64,000 nucleotides of DNA from Cryobacterium sp. Y11 (lineage in GTDB: Bacteria > Actinomycetota > Actinomycetes > Actinomycetales > Microbacteriaceae). Within the stretch, counting starts at the first letter, position 1. Each line of letters starts with the position of its first letter. Below the pieces are notes generated by a model. It did not search any database and was not told the DNA's origin. It saw nothing but the letters and a program-made list of their open reading frames with translations. The position numbers were made by a program, and so were the translations under genes. Shown here in pieces: positions 17,130 through 25,988 of the stretch. The stretch is taken from contig NZ_PJJO01000050.1 of NCBI RefSeq assembly GCF_002929535.1, positions 47,577-111,576 on the forward strand, in the 5' to 3' direction.

Positions 17130-17380
17130 CCTATCGGGTCGAAATTCTACCCTCGGCCGTTCGTGCGATTCGAAAGCTCCCACCCGAGGCGAAGCGGCGT
17201 ATCCAGGCTGTGATCGAGCTTCTGGCCGAGGATCCGCGGCCACCGGCCGCCAAACGTTTGGTAGCCCGTGCGGAGTGGCGCGTCCGCACCGGGGACTACC
17301 GAGTTCTGTACCGAATCGATGACGACGCGCTCGTCGTTGTCGTGGTTGACGCTGGCCATCGACGCGAGATCTACCGCTGA
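17126..17380 (+). CDS. RelE/ParE-family toxin
   Basis: The 84-residue basic protein has the RelE/ParE pattern: VEILPSAVRAIRKLPPEAKR, then LVARAEWRVRTGDYRVLYRI and VVVVDAGHRREIYR. The Arg and the final Tyr/Arg residues correspond to the RNA-contacting set of RelE-type mRNA interferases, so ribosome-dependent mRNA cleavage is likely; a ParE gyrase role is less likely. It is coupled to the antitoxin by a 4-base overlap and converges with the primase-helicase gene by a 10-base overlap. Confidence 0.92.
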   Translation: MTYRVEILPSAVRAIRKLPPEAKRRIQAVIELLAEDPRPPAAKRLVARAEWRVRTGDYRVLYRIDDDALVVVVVDAGHRREIYR

Positions 17381-20007
17381 CGCGCGGCCACCGCGAAGCC
17401 CAGTTTCGACAGTACGCGTTGGCGCTTGCGAAACATCCGATCGAAGACAGGAACCTGAGCATCCCAGTAATCGTGGACTTGTGACGCCGATGGCTCACCG
17501 GTCACGCCAGTCGTCCGTGAGGCGCGTGAGATGCGTCCGATCTGCTGCACAATACGGCCTTTGAATGCCATCGGAACGGCGAGAAAGAGTGTGTCGAGAC
17601 TGGGCAGGTCGAACCCCTCGCCAGCGATCCTGTCGATTGCCACGAGAACGAACGGGTCAGCAGGAGAACGGGCATCGAGCTCGGCGCGAATGCGCCGACG
17701 ATCTTTGGTCGGCAGCTTTCCATGAAGCACGAAGACGGTTGCCGCCGCCGATCGGAGCAATTCGGCCAGTTGTTCAACATGCTCTACGCGAGTTGACAGC
17801 ACAAGGCTATTCCGGCCTTTCCCATAAGCGCTCAGGACGTCCCCTGCGATGAGTTGGTTGCGATCGACATCGGATGCCAGTTCGGTATAAATCGCTTGGA
17901 TTTCATCGCTGCTACTCTTGGCGGCCTCGAACGCAGTTTCATGCACGATGAGTTCCTTCGCGAAGGGCTCGCTGTCGTCAATTGTGTGTCGAATCGGACC
18001 GCATTGCATGGTGATGATGTCATCCATTTGGTCGGCGCGGTACGGCGTGGCTGTTAGGCCGATCCATCGCCTTACCGCAATCTGACGCACCGCAGCTTCG
18101 GTAGCCGCAGCGCCCAAGGCATGGCATTCGTCGACAACGATGAGACCGTAGCCATTGAGTACCGTTGGATCAGCCGCTCGATGCGCGATGCTTTGCAGCA
18201 TCACGATGTCGACGATTTGAGTTCTTTTGCGACGGCCACCGCCCAGTTGCCCTATTTTCGTGGCATCTATTTCCAAGAATTCAGTGAGACGATCACGCCA
18301 CTGTTCGACGAGTTCCGCACGATTGACGATAATGGCTGTCGGCACCGCCAGATCTGCGATCAGTGCGCATGCGATGACGGTTTTTCCGGAGCCCGGCGGG
18401 GCAACCAAAACGCCGGTGTCGTGCTGTTTCATTACACCAACAGCTTCGATTTGAGCGGGAGTCAGCTCGCCACGAAATGCGAGGTTGATCGGCTGTGCCG
18501 CGGGAAGTTCGGAGCTCAACTCAATCTTGATTCCGGCGGACTTCATTATGCGCTTGACTGAATCGAGGAGTCCGCGCGGGAGTCGAAGCGTCGTTTCATC
18601 GTGTTCGAAGCAGTAGACAAAACGTGGCGTCCCAAAGGTACTGAATCGTTGTGCTTGGCGACGATAAAATTCAGGGTTTGCCAGAGATGCCGCATGCTTC
18701 AGATCGGCGGTGAGTCCTGATGGGAGACCGATAGTTGGAATTGAGATCACGGAGCTGAGGGTGATTGCTACAGTGGATGGCATTGCATCGATGACCTTCC
18801 TCTCTCCGCGGTCGATGCTTGGGTCGCCGGTGGCGGGGCGCTGTTGAAGGACAGACTGTGAAGCGACGGGCCCCGTTCTGACGGGACGTAGAGTGCTGGC
18901 GGCAGTTTCAATCTCGTTGGTGGAGAGGGGCACGATTCCCGAGAGAAAGGCAAACTGATCGCCGAAGGCCACCCATGTCTCCGCGTCGACGAAAACCGTC
19001 GTGCCCCGTCGACGGCATGCCCCTTGTAGCGGGAGCGCGATCAAATTTCCAAGCCGCATGCGCCCGGGCGATCGAATGGGGAGGAGATCCTGAGACGGGA
19101 AGAGTCGGTCGTAGCTGCTTAGGCTCATGCCTTTTTGGCGAGCCATGGCGTCTCGCAGCAGACCGAGTCCGAGGCTTCGTGCAAGTTGTGCGGTGATGGG
19201 CTCAGCGAAGAAGAACCACACGTGGGCACCGTCGCCGGAACGCGAGATCTCCACAGCTGGGATGACACCGTGACGCGAGCAGGCGGCGGCATAGGCCGCG
19301 GCATCCGCTTTCCAAGATCCGTCATCAAAATCGCAGACGAGTAGTCGACAGGTGTCATTGTCCAGCATCGGATAGAGACCCGCGTGCAAGCCATCGCCAC
19401 CACTGTGGCTACCCATAAGGTGTTTGGCAATCACCTCGTCGGACACTGGAAGTAGGTCCCTGTTAGAGACTGCATCCGTGTAGAACCCGCCGCGAACGAC
19501 CGGACTCCAGCCGCTCTTGCCAGTCTTGCTACTGGTCCACCGGCTCGCATAAACATCGGTTCGACCAGCGAATAGAGCTCGAAAGAGAGCGATTTTATCG
19601 GCCGGGGGCGAATTGCGGTTGACCTGACGCCGGGGTTGCAGATCTCCGGTGGCATCGTCCACGATCGGGGTCGGCGGGGCAATTCGGCTTGAATCTTCTG
19701 TTTCGGCAGTTCGCTGGGCGACAAGATCCCGCAGGGTGCGACGCGATTGCGCCAAGTGGGTTTCAAGTTCAGCCATGCGTTGCTCTATCGCAGCAATATC
19801 GGCATTCAGGTCGTCGGTACTCACACTGACATTGTGCACGAGCTGGACCCCGGTGGGACCCACCTTCCTGAGACGAAATCTCGAGTTGTCGGTCGTCGTC
19901 ACCCACGGCGACCCGTCTCGCCGCAATGGATAGTCCATGGGCGTGTGAGGCTGCGGCCGAGCGATCACCTGTCGGGTCGAGGAGTCGGAGTTATCCACCA
20001 CCAGCAT
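17371..20007 (-). CDS. Archaeo-eukaryotic primase / superfamily II helicase fusion (TOTE-type AEP)
   Basis: The 878-residue protein has several parts. Residues about 60-105 form a coiled coil (IEQRMAELETHL). Residues 135-385 are an archaeo-eukaryotic primase domain with the metal motif LLVCDFDDG (225-228 CDFD) and the second motif ISRSGDGAHVWFF (about 255-266), as in the TOTE conflict-system primases. A DEAD/DEAH-type helicase follows: Walker A APPGSGKT at 536-543, Walker B VVDECHA at 625-630, LTATPYR at 651-657, and arginine motif QQIGRISR at 821-828. Start 20007 follows GGGGAA at a good distance and avoids overlap with the divergent methyltransferase. Related proteins occur in mobile and anti-phage contexts; no dedicated partner gene is adjacent, though a Phd/RelE pair converges on it. 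A defence role is inferred. Confidence 0.85.
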   Translation of the reverse strand: MLVVDNSDSSTRQVIARPQPHTPMDYPLRRDGSPWVTTTDNSRFRLRKVGPTGVQLVHNVSVSTDDLNADIAAIEQRMAELETHLAQSRRTLRDLVAQRTAETEDSSRIAPPTPIVDDATGDLQPRRQVNRNSPPADKIALFRALFAGRTDVYASRWTSSKTGKSGWSPVVRGGFYTDAVSNRDLLPVSDEVIAKHLMGSHSGGDGLHAGLYPMLDNDTCRLLVCDFDDGSWKADAAAYAAACSRHGVIPAVEISRSGDGAHVWFFFAEPITAQLARSLGLGLLRDAMARQKGMSLSSYDRLFPSQDLLPIRSPGRMRLGNLIALPLQGACRRRGTTVFVDAETWVAFGDQFAFLSGIVPLSTNEIETAASTLRPVRTGPVASQSVLQQRPATGDPSIDRGERKVIDAMPSTVAITLSSVISIPTIGLPSGLTADLKHAASLANPEFYRRQAQRFSTFGTPRFVYCFEHDETTLRLPRGLLDSVKRIMKSAGIKIELSSELPAAQPINLAFRGELTPAQIEAVGVMKQHDTGVLVAPPGSGKTVIACALIADLAVPTAIIVNRAELVEQWRDRLTEFLEIDATKIGQLGGGRRKRTQIVDIVMLQSIAHRAADPTVLNGYGLIVVDECHALGAAATEAAVRQIAVRRWIGLTATPYRADQMDDIITMQCGPIRHTIDDSEPFAKELIVHETAFEAAKSSSDEIQAIYTELASDVDRNQLIAGDVLSAYGKGRNSLVLSTRVEHVEQLAELLRSAAATVFVLHGKLPTKDRRRIRAELDARSPADPFVLVAIDRIAGEGFDLPSLDTLFLAVPMAFKGRIVQQIGRISRASRTTGVTGEPSASQVHDYWDAQVPVFDRMFRKRQRVLSKLGFAVAARQR

Positions 20008-20042
20008 TTGTCGTTCCCCGGCGAAAGACAGATGCTTGCACC

Positions 20043-20714
20043 ATGGAACACGCGAACGAAAACGCCGACGCGGCGGCACCATCCACTGGTCACGCCGCGA
20101 GCGATCCCGGCGCCGTGCAGGAGTTCTGGGACGGCCTCTACTCCGACAGAGAGCAGCGCTGGAGCGGAGAACCGAACGGCGCCCTGGTTGCTGAGGTACA
20201 GAATCTCGCCGCCGGGCGCGTGTTAGACGTCGGCTGCGGCGAGGGAGCGGATGCCTTCTGGCTGGCGGAACAGGGCTGGCACGTCACCGCGCTAGACGTG
20301 TCGCGGGTAGCACTTGACCGAGCAGCGGCTCAGGCCGCAGCTCGCGGAATCACTGTGAACTGGCTGCACACCGGCCTGGTCGAGGCAGCCTTGCCACCGG
20401 CATCCTTTGATCTGGTCTCCGCGCAGTACCCCGCGCTGCTGCGCACCGAGGCAAACGTTGCCGAGCACGCCCTGCTCGCGGCGGTCGCCCCCGGGGGAGT
20501 GCTGTTGATCGTGCACCACCCGGCACCGACAAAGGAGGAGGCCGAAGGTCACGGTTTCAATGCCGACGACTACGTCAGCCCAGCCCAGGTCGCTACCCTG
20601 TTGGACGAGCGCTGGCAGGTTGAGGTTGACGAAACCCGGCCGCGCCATGTGGCGACCGGCTCCGGGGCGCATCACACCCACGACGTCATCCTGCGGGCGA
20701 GGCGCCTGCGCTGA
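20043..20714 (+). CDS. Class I SAM-dependent methyltransferase
   Basis: The 223-residue Rossmann methyltransferase has motif I VLDVGCGEGADAFWLAEQG (about residues 60-78), an acidic motif II (VTALDVSRVAL), and the post-motif SFDLVSAQYPAL. The opening FWDGLYSDREQRWSGEPNG is typical of tellurite-resistance/thiopurine-like methyltransferases in actinobacteria. It is divergent from the primase-helicase with 35 bases between starts, so the promoter must overlap one coding start. The stop is 40 bases before the phosphatase gene. Substrate unknown. Confidence 0.88.
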   Translation: MEHANENADAAAPSTGHAASDPGAVQEFWDGLYSDREQRWSGEPNGALVAEVQNLAAGRVLDVGCGEGADAFWLAEQGWHVTALDVSRVALDRAAAQAAARGITVNWLHTGLVEAALPPASFDLVSAQYPALLRTEANVAEHALLAAVAPGGVLLIVHHPAPTKEEAEGHGFNADDYVSPAQVATLLDERWQVEVDETRPRHVATGSGAHHTHDVILRARRLR

Positions 20715-20754
20715 TCGGTCGGGCACGGGCCAAACGGATGCCTAGGCTAGACAC

Positions 20755-21462
20755 ATGGCTACAGTCATTCTCGTGCGGCACGGCCGCACCACCGCAAATG
20801 CTACCGGGGTGTTGGCCGGACGAACCGCCGGCGTCGCGCTCGATCAGATCGGACGTGACCAAGCGTCGCTGGCCGGTGAGCGCCTGGCCGTGGTGCCCCT
20901 GGTCGGAGTGGTTTCAAGCCCCCTTGAGCGCTGCCAAGAGACCGCGAAGCTGATCCTCGATCATCAAACCGGTTCACCGGTCACTCCGGTAGACGTCGAT
21001 CTGACCGAGTGCGATTACGGGCAGTGGCAGGGCCGAAACCTGCATGATTTGGCACAGGAAAAGCTGTGGTCGGTTGTACAGACCCAGCCCTCAGCCGTCG
21101 TTTTTCCCGGAGGTGAATCGATGGCGGCGATGCAGGCTCGCGCGGTGGCCGCGATTCGCCGGCACGACGCAGCCTTCGAAGCTGAACACGGGCCGGGTGC
21201 CGTGTGGGTGGCGGTGAGCCATGGCGACGTTATCAAGTCAATTCTGGCCGACGCACTGGGCATGCACCTGGACCTGTTTCAGCGCATTACTGTCGGCCCA
21301 GCGTCGGTCTCGATCATTCGGTACGGCACCGGCCGGCCGAGCGTGCACGCCACGAACACCGACGGCGGCGACCTCGCGTGGCTGGCCGAGAGCATCCTCT
21401 CGAATGATGCTCCAGTTGGTGGCGGGGCCGGGCCGCAGGCGCCGCGCAGCTCTCGCGTCTAA
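20755..21462 (+). CDS. Histidine phosphatase, MSMEG_4193 family
   Basis: The 235-residue branch-2-like phosphoglycerate mutase fold has the catalytic RHG motif (ILVRHGRTTANATGVLAGR), Arg in SSPLERCQETA, and the second His in VAVSHGDVIKSILADALG. It is the first gene of a conserved actinobacterial trio (this gene, DUF3090, SCO1664-like). In many genomes that trio lies next to mshC of mycothiol synthesis; here ArfB follows instead. The reaction is a phosphate-ester hydrolysis on an unknown substrate. The Gly/Pro-rich C-terminal tail is variable. Confidence 0.92.
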   Translation: MATVILVRHGRTTANATGVLAGRTAGVALDQIGRDQASLAGERLAVVPLVGVVSSPLERCQETAKLILDHQTGSPVTPVDVDLTECDYGQWQGRNLHDLAQEKLWSVVQTQPSAVVFPGGESMAAMQARAVAAIRRHDAAFEAEHGPGAVWVAVSHGDVIKSILADALGMHLDLFQRITVGPASVSIIRYGTGRPSVHATNTDGGDLAWLAESILSNDAPVGGGAGPQAPRSSRV

Positions 21463-21471
21463 AATATTCAC

Positions 21472-22008
21472 ATGCCCCAAATCGTTCATGAGTTCGTCTG
21501 GCCTGACCGGGTCGTCATTGGAACCATCGGCCTGCCCGGGTCGCGCACGTTCTATCTGCAGGTGCGTAGCGGCGCGCGACTTGTCAGCATCGCGTTAGAA
21601 AAACAGCAGTCGGCGTTGCTCGCCGAGAAGATCGACGAGATTCTCGACCAGCTGATCACCATCACGGGCAACCCGTTTAGCATCCCAACCGGTACACCCA
21701 TCGAGCTCGTCGACAATGACCCGCTCGAGCAACCCGTCGCGGAAGAATTTCGTACCGGCACGATGAGCCTGGGCTGGGATCCATCGACGGTTCAGGTGGT
21801 AATCGAGGCCTACCCGATTATCGACGACGACGAATCGGTCGAACCGGTAGAACCCGCCACTGCGCTGCTCGTACGCATCCCCGTCGGAACCGCGCGCGCA
21901 TTCGCGAAACGCACCCGCGAGATCGTGGGTGCCGGCAGGCCGATGTGCTCCCTCTGCGGCTACCCCATTGACGCCGACGGGCACACCTGCACCCTCCCCG
22001 AGGTCTGA
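21472..22008 (+). CDS. DUF3090 family protein
   Basis: The 178-residue protein begins MPQIVHEFVWPDRVVIGTIG. It carries the conserved block PGSRTFYLQVRSGARLVSIA and ends with a zinc-ribbon-like pair, CSLCGYPIDADGHTC. The family is nearly confined to Actinobacteria, and the Cys-x-x-Cys ... Cys end suggests metal binding. It starts 9 bases after the phosphatase and its TGA overlaps the next ATG, so the trio is an operon. Function unknown. Confidence 0.92.
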   Translation: MPQIVHEFVWPDRVVIGTIGLPGSRTFYLQVRSGARLVSIALEKQQSALLAEKIDEILDQLITITGNPFSIPTGTPIELVDNDPLEQPVAEEFRTGTMSLGWDPSTVQVVIEAYPIIDDDESVEPVEPATALLVRIPVGTARAFAKRTREIVGAGRPMCSLCGYPIDADGHTCTLPEV

Positions 22009-22775
22009 TGCTGATTCCCGACCTGGTCGACGGTGAGTTGACGCTCACCGGACGAATCACGACGGCCTCGAATGCCACATTCCTCGGCAGTATCGACGGC
22101 GCGGTGGTGGTCTACAAACCGGTAGCGGGGGAGCATCCGTTGTGGGATTTTCCGGGCGTAAACCTCGCCAACCGCGAGGTGTCTGCCTACCTGGTCTCGC
22201 AAGTGTTCGGCTGGAACGTCGTGCCACGCACCTGGCTGCGCGATGGCCCGATGGGCGAGGGCATGGTGCAGCTCTGGCAGGAGCCTGATCCAGCCCAAAG
22301 CGCCGTCGACCTCGTTCTTGCGGAAGCTGTGCCCGAGACGGGTTGGCGCCACGTTCTCGACGGGCGAGACGAGCACGAACGGATGGTCAGCCTTATTCAC
22401 GAGGACAGCGCCGCGCTTCGCCGCATGGCCGTCTTCGACATCGTCGTGAACAACGCCGATCGCAAGGGCGACCACATCCTCGCGATGCCCGATGGTCACC
22501 GACACGGAGTCGACCACGGACTCACCTTTCATGTCGAGCACAAGCTGCGCACCGTGCTGTGGGGCTGGCTAGGCGATGCGCTCACCGACGACGAGCTCGA
22601 GGGCATCGACCGGGTGCAGGCTGACTTGAATGGCACGCTGGGTGAGAACCTAGCCGGCCTACTCAGCCCGGAAGAAATCGTTGCGCTCGCCGAGCGCTGC
22701 GACCGGTTGCGCGCCGAAGCTCAGTTCCCAGCCCCGAGCGGCGAGATGCCCGCGGTACCCTGGCCCCTGTTCTGA
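22008..22775 (+). CDS. SCO1664 family protein (PI3/4-kinase-like fold)
   Basis: The 255-residue third gene of the trio contains VVVYKPVAGEHPLWDF with the ATP-site Lys, VNNADRKGDHIL as the catalytic loop, and GVDHGLTFHVEHKLRTVLWG as the metal-binding segment. These are the hallmarks of the SCO1664 family, which resembles HipA/PI3-4 kinases. It is translationally coupled to DUF3090. The conserved association suggests one pathway for the three proteins; the substrate is not known. Confidence 0.92.
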   Translation: MLIPDLVDGELTLTGRITTASNATFLGSIDGAVVVYKPVAGEHPLWDFPGVNLANREVSAYLVSQVFGWNVVPRTWLRDGPMGEGMVQLWQEPDPAQSAVDLVLAEAVPETGWRHVLDGRDEHERMVSLIHEDSAALRRMAVFDIVVNNADRKGDHILAMPDGHRHGVDHGLTFHVEHKLRTVLWGWLGDALTDDELEGIDRVQADLNGTLGENLAGLLSPEEIVALAERCDRLRAEAQFPAPSGEMPAVPWPLF

Positions 22776-22798
22776 GCCATCTGTGCAACGCTGGGAAC

Positions 22799-23221
22799 AT
22801 GGATCTTGAGGTGTCGCCCGCGTTGACCATTCCCGAGCGCGAACTCGGCTGGCGGTTTTCGCGGTCGTCGGGGCCCGGCGGTCAGCACGTCAACACCTCC
22901 GACAGCCGGGTTGAACTGTCGTGGAACGTCGCCGAGTCGACGGTTCTGTCCGACGACGAGCGGATGCTGCTGCTCAGCCGCCTCGGTCACCGTCTCGTTT
23001 CCGGGGTGGTCACCATGGCCGCGAGTGAGCAGCGTTCCCAGCTGCGCAATCGTGAGATTGCCCTGCGCAAGCTCGCCGAGCTGGTGACCGCCGGGCTGGC
23101 CGCGGAACCGACCGCGCGCCGCGCGACCAAACCCACGCGCGGTTCGGCCCGGCGGCACCTCGCCGTCAAACAACAGCGCTCAGCCACGAAGCAGAACCGC
23201 CAGCGTCCCGCGGCCGAATAG
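22799..23221 (+). CDS. arfB: Alternative ribosome-rescue peptidyl-tRNA hydrolase (ArfB/YaeJ)
   Basis: The 140-residue protein contains the release-factor motif SRSSGPGGQHVNTSDSRVEL, with GGQ at about residues 26-28. Its C-terminal tail is basic (KQQRSATKQNRQ), as needed to enter an empty mRNA channel. It frees peptides from ribosomes stalled without a stop codon. It lies 23 bases after the trio in the same direction and could be co-transcribed. Confidence 0.93.
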   Translation: MDLEVSPALTIPERELGWRFSRSSGPGGQHVNTSDSRVELSWNVAESTVLSDDERMLLLSRLGHRLVSGVVTMAASEQRSQLRNREIALRKLAELVTAGLAAEPTARRATKPTRGSARRHLAVKQQRSATKQNRQRPAAE

Positions 23222-23292
23222 GCGGCGGCCCACCGGCATTCGCTCGCCGAGAAAACCTTGGCGTCCAGGGCGGCATCCTCGTGCCGAGTCGA

Positions 23293-25164
23293 TTACCGAA
23301 CGAGCAGCATCTGCTGAAAGTACGCGGCCAGCTCGGCGGTCGCCGTCAACGGCAGCACATTTGCAACGTACTGGTCGGGGCGCACGACGACGACGACGCC
23401 GGCGCGGCTGATGCCGCGCTTCTCGAAGATGTCGTGCGCGAGGTCTGTGGCATATACCTTTTCGTAGTCGATCAATCCGAATGGGCCGGTTTTGGGCAGG
23501 AACACCTCGGACACCTGGCCCAGATCCACCTCCGCGTGCGCCTGCTGGTAGACCACCTTCACGTCGAAGACGCTGTCGATGTCAGTCCCGGCGGGCGTGT
23601 GCGCGCGCATCGGCGAGTCGTCAGCGGTACGCATCCACTCGGCCCATGTGGCCAGTATTTCAGCAGATGCGTCGGCGAACGCATACACGCGCCAGCGCCC
23701 GTCGGCGCGGTGGTGGTGGCCGAGCTCGACCGGGTTGGCGTCGCCGACGCGCACGACCGGGGCTGACCTGAAGCGCTTACCGATCGGGAACCCGGTCGCG
23801 AGCGCCTGGTGGGTGGCTTCGCCGATCAGCATCGACGGCGGATATTGGGTCATGAATCCGGCCGGAAACTCCGCCGTCTGCGTGTAGAAGTCCTCGAGCG
23901 GCACCGCGAGGTCTTCCGGCTTAGCGGCCATGAGAGATGACCACTCCCTGTCGAAGTCGATCAGGTTCTTGGCGATCACCTGACGTTCGGCCGAGTAGGT
24001 GTTGAGCAGGTTGTCGGGGCTGCGCCCGTCGAGCACGTGGGCGAGCTTCCAGCCGAGGTTGAAACCGTCTTGCATGGAGACGTTCATGCCCTGGCCGGCC
24101 TTGGCGCTGTGCGTGTGGCAGGCATCACCGAGAATGAAAACTCGCGGTGAGCGGATGCCGATTTCCTCCGGCCGCAGGTCGTCGAATCGGTCGGTGAGCC
24201 GGTGGGCTACCTCGTAGACGCTGTGCCAGGCGACGTTTTTCACATCGAGTGTGTAGGGGTGCAAAATAGCGTTTGCCTTGACGATGATCTCGTCGATCGT
24301 CGTCTCACGCACGGCGCCATTATCATCGGGGGATACTTCGCCAAGGTCGACGTACATGCGAAACAGGTAACCGCCCTCGCGTGGAATGTGCAGGATACTT
24401 CCGCCGGTTCCGGACTGGATCGCACACTTGGTACGAATGTCGGGAAAGTCGGTGACGGCGAGCACGTCCATGACACCCCAGGCGTGGAAGGCCGAGTCAC
24501 CGGCCATCGTGCAGCCGATGGAATCGCGCACGGCGCTGTGGGCACCGTCGGCGCCGACCACGTACTTGGCGTGCACGATGCGCTCCTGGCCCTGCTGGTC
24601 GCCGGTGGTGTGCACGAGCTTCACTGTGACGGGGTACTCGCCCGCGTTGTTGTTGGTCAGGCTGTGAAAGTCAAAGCCGAAATCGGGCGTCATGCGGGTG
24701 GGCGAATTGGCCATCACCTCGGCGAAGTAGTCCAACACGCGTGCCTGGTTGACGATGAGGTGCGGAAACTCGCTGATGCCGGTGGGATCATCGATGGCGC
24801 GCGCCGTGCGGATGATGTTCGCCGGGTTGGTGGGGTCTGGCTTCCAGAACGCCATCTCGGTGATGCGGTAGGCCTCGGCGATGATGCGCTCCGCGAAACC
24901 GAAGGCCTGAAAGGTCTCGACGCTGCGAGCCTGGATGCCGTCGGCCTGACCGATCGGGAGGCGGCCACCGCGGCGCTCGACGATACGCGTGGTGATGCCG
25001 GGAAACTGAGCGAGCTGGGCGGCGGTGATCATGCCGGCCGGGCCCGTTCCCACGATCAGAACGTCGACGTTTTCCGGGAGCTCCTCGGGTCGGTCGATAC
25101 CGGCTCCGGCCGCGTCCTGGGTGCGGGGATCGGTGGACACGTATCCGTGGTGGTGAAACTGCAC
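23293..25164 (-). CDS. FAD-dependent aromatic hydroxylase (phenol 2-monooxygenase / 3-hydroxybenzoate 4-monooxygenase type)
   Basis: The 623-residue group A flavoprotein monooxygenase has the FAD motif VLIVGTGPAGMITAAQLAQF (about residues 35-54), the DG motif VVGADGAHSAVRD, and GDACHTHSAKAGQGMNVSMQ for FAD ribityl binding. A C-terminal thioredoxin-like phenol-hydroxylase dimerisation domain starts near residue 450. It hydroxylates an aromatic ring using NAD(P)H and O2. The GTG start has GAGGAA 5 bases upstream. A long palindrome at 25230-25258 suggests inducible control. The opening MQFHHHGYVSTDPRTQDAAG resembles 3-hydroxybenzoate 4-hydroxylases, but substrate assignment is tentative. Confidence 0.93.
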   Translation of the reverse strand: MQFHHHGYVSTDPRTQDAAGAGIDRPEELPENVDVLIVGTGPAGMITAAQLAQFPGITTRIVERRGGRLPIGQADGIQARSVETFQAFGFAERIIAEAYRITEMAFWKPDPTNPANIIRTARAIDDPTGISEFPHLIVNQARVLDYFAEVMANSPTRMTPDFGFDFHSLTNNNAGEYPVTVKLVHTTGDQQGQERIVHAKYVVGADGAHSAVRDSIGCTMAGDSAFHAWGVMDVLAVTDFPDIRTKCAIQSGTGGSILHIPREGGYLFRMYVDLGEVSPDDNGAVRETTIDEIIVKANAILHPYTLDVKNVAWHSVYEVAHRLTDRFDDLRPEEIGIRSPRVFILGDACHTHSAKAGQGMNVSMQDGFNLGWKLAHVLDGRSPDNLLNTYSAERQVIAKNLIDFDREWSSLMAAKPEDLAVPLEDFYTQTAEFPAGFMTQYPPSMLIGEATHQALATGFPIGKRFRSAPVVRVGDANPVELGHHHRADGRWRVYAFADASAEILATWAEWMRTADDSPMRAHTPAGTDIDSVFDVKVVYQQAHAEVDLGQVSEVFLPKTGPFGLIDYEKVYATDLAHDIFEKRGISRAGVVVVVRPDQYVANVLPLTATAELAAYFQQMLLVR

Positions 25165-25229
25165 GGCTTCCTCACTTCTCTGTGTGGTTCCTTGGTGTGG
25201 TTCCTCGGTGTGGCGATATAGCTATCGTT

Positions 25230-25258
25230 CGATAATGGAACGCGCTGTTCTATTATCG
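25230..25258. promoter_or_regulatory. Long palindromic operator upstream of the aromatic monooxygenase
   Basis: CGATAATGGAAC (25230-25241) and GTTCTATTATCG (25247-25258) form a 12-bp inverted repeat with one mismatch and a 5-base spacer, 66 bases before the monooxygenase start. The GTTC..GAAC layout is like IclR-family (PcaR/PobR-type) sites, which fits an aromatic catabolic gene. No regulator gene is adjacent. Confidence 0.65.
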
Positions 25259-25428
25259 TATTCTGAATCATATATGAAATCAGGTGATCCACAAGGCGCG
25301 CTGGCATCATCCGTTCATGGCGGTCTCCTGCGGTGATCAACTTCGCCCTTGACACATCGCTTGTTCTTGAAAGCATGGAGGTAAGCCCGCATTCTTGTGG
25401 GCCGCCCTCGACAGACAAAGGAGTCACC

Positions 25429-25872
25429 ATGGTTACCCGCATTTTCGTCAATCTCCCCACGAGCGACCTCGAACGCTCAAAAGCATTCTTCACCGGGCTC
25501 GGCTGGACCGTCAATCCGGCCTTCACCGACGAGAACGCCGCCTGCATCGTGATCGAGGAGCACCTCTACCTCATGGTGCTCACGCGGGACTTCTTTGCCA
25601 CCTTCACCGACAAGCCGATCGCCGATCCCCGTACCGCGGTAATGACCCAGACCGCGTTCACTCGGGACTCCCGCGAAGACGTCGACGCGATGCTCGAGAA
25701 GGCGCTCGCTGGCGGCGCGACCGAGCCGCGTGAGCCTCAGGACTACGGTTTCATGTACGCGCGCGACTTTCAAGACCCCGACGGCAACGAGTTCAGCGCC
25801 TTCTGGATGGATCCGGTGGCCGCCGAAAAAGGGCCGGCGGCGTACTCAGCCGAGCACCCGGCGGGCGCTTGA
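25429..25872 (+). CDS. VOC-family (glyoxalase/bleomycin resistance-like) protein
   Basis: The 147-residue protein has the paired beta-alpha-beta layout of the vicinal-oxygen-chelate fold: MVTRIFVNLPTSDLERSKAF, then the DPDGNEFSAFWMDP end. This subgroup resembles PhnB/YcgJ-like proteins commonly called lactoylglutathione lyase relatives. AAAGGAG precedes ATG 25429; the frame extends upstream but without a ribosome site. It is divergent from the monooxygenase. Substrate unknown; a role in aromatic metabolism is possible only from position. Confidence 0.85.
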   Translation: MVTRIFVNLPTSDLERSKAFFTGLGWTVNPAFTDENAACIVIEEHLYLMVLTRDFFATFTDKPIADPRTAVMTQTAFTRDSREDVDAMLEKALAGGATEPREPQDYGFMYARDFQDPDGNEFSAFWMDPVAAEKGPAAYSAEHPAGA

Positions 25873-25988
25873 ACGTTGAGCACGGTCAGCAGCAGCGCCT
25901 CACCGACGAAGAGTCCGTCGTAGTGCGCGACCCGAATGTCCAACCTGAATCTGCTCCTCGTCGGTGCTCCTCAAGCGCCAGCCGGCGC

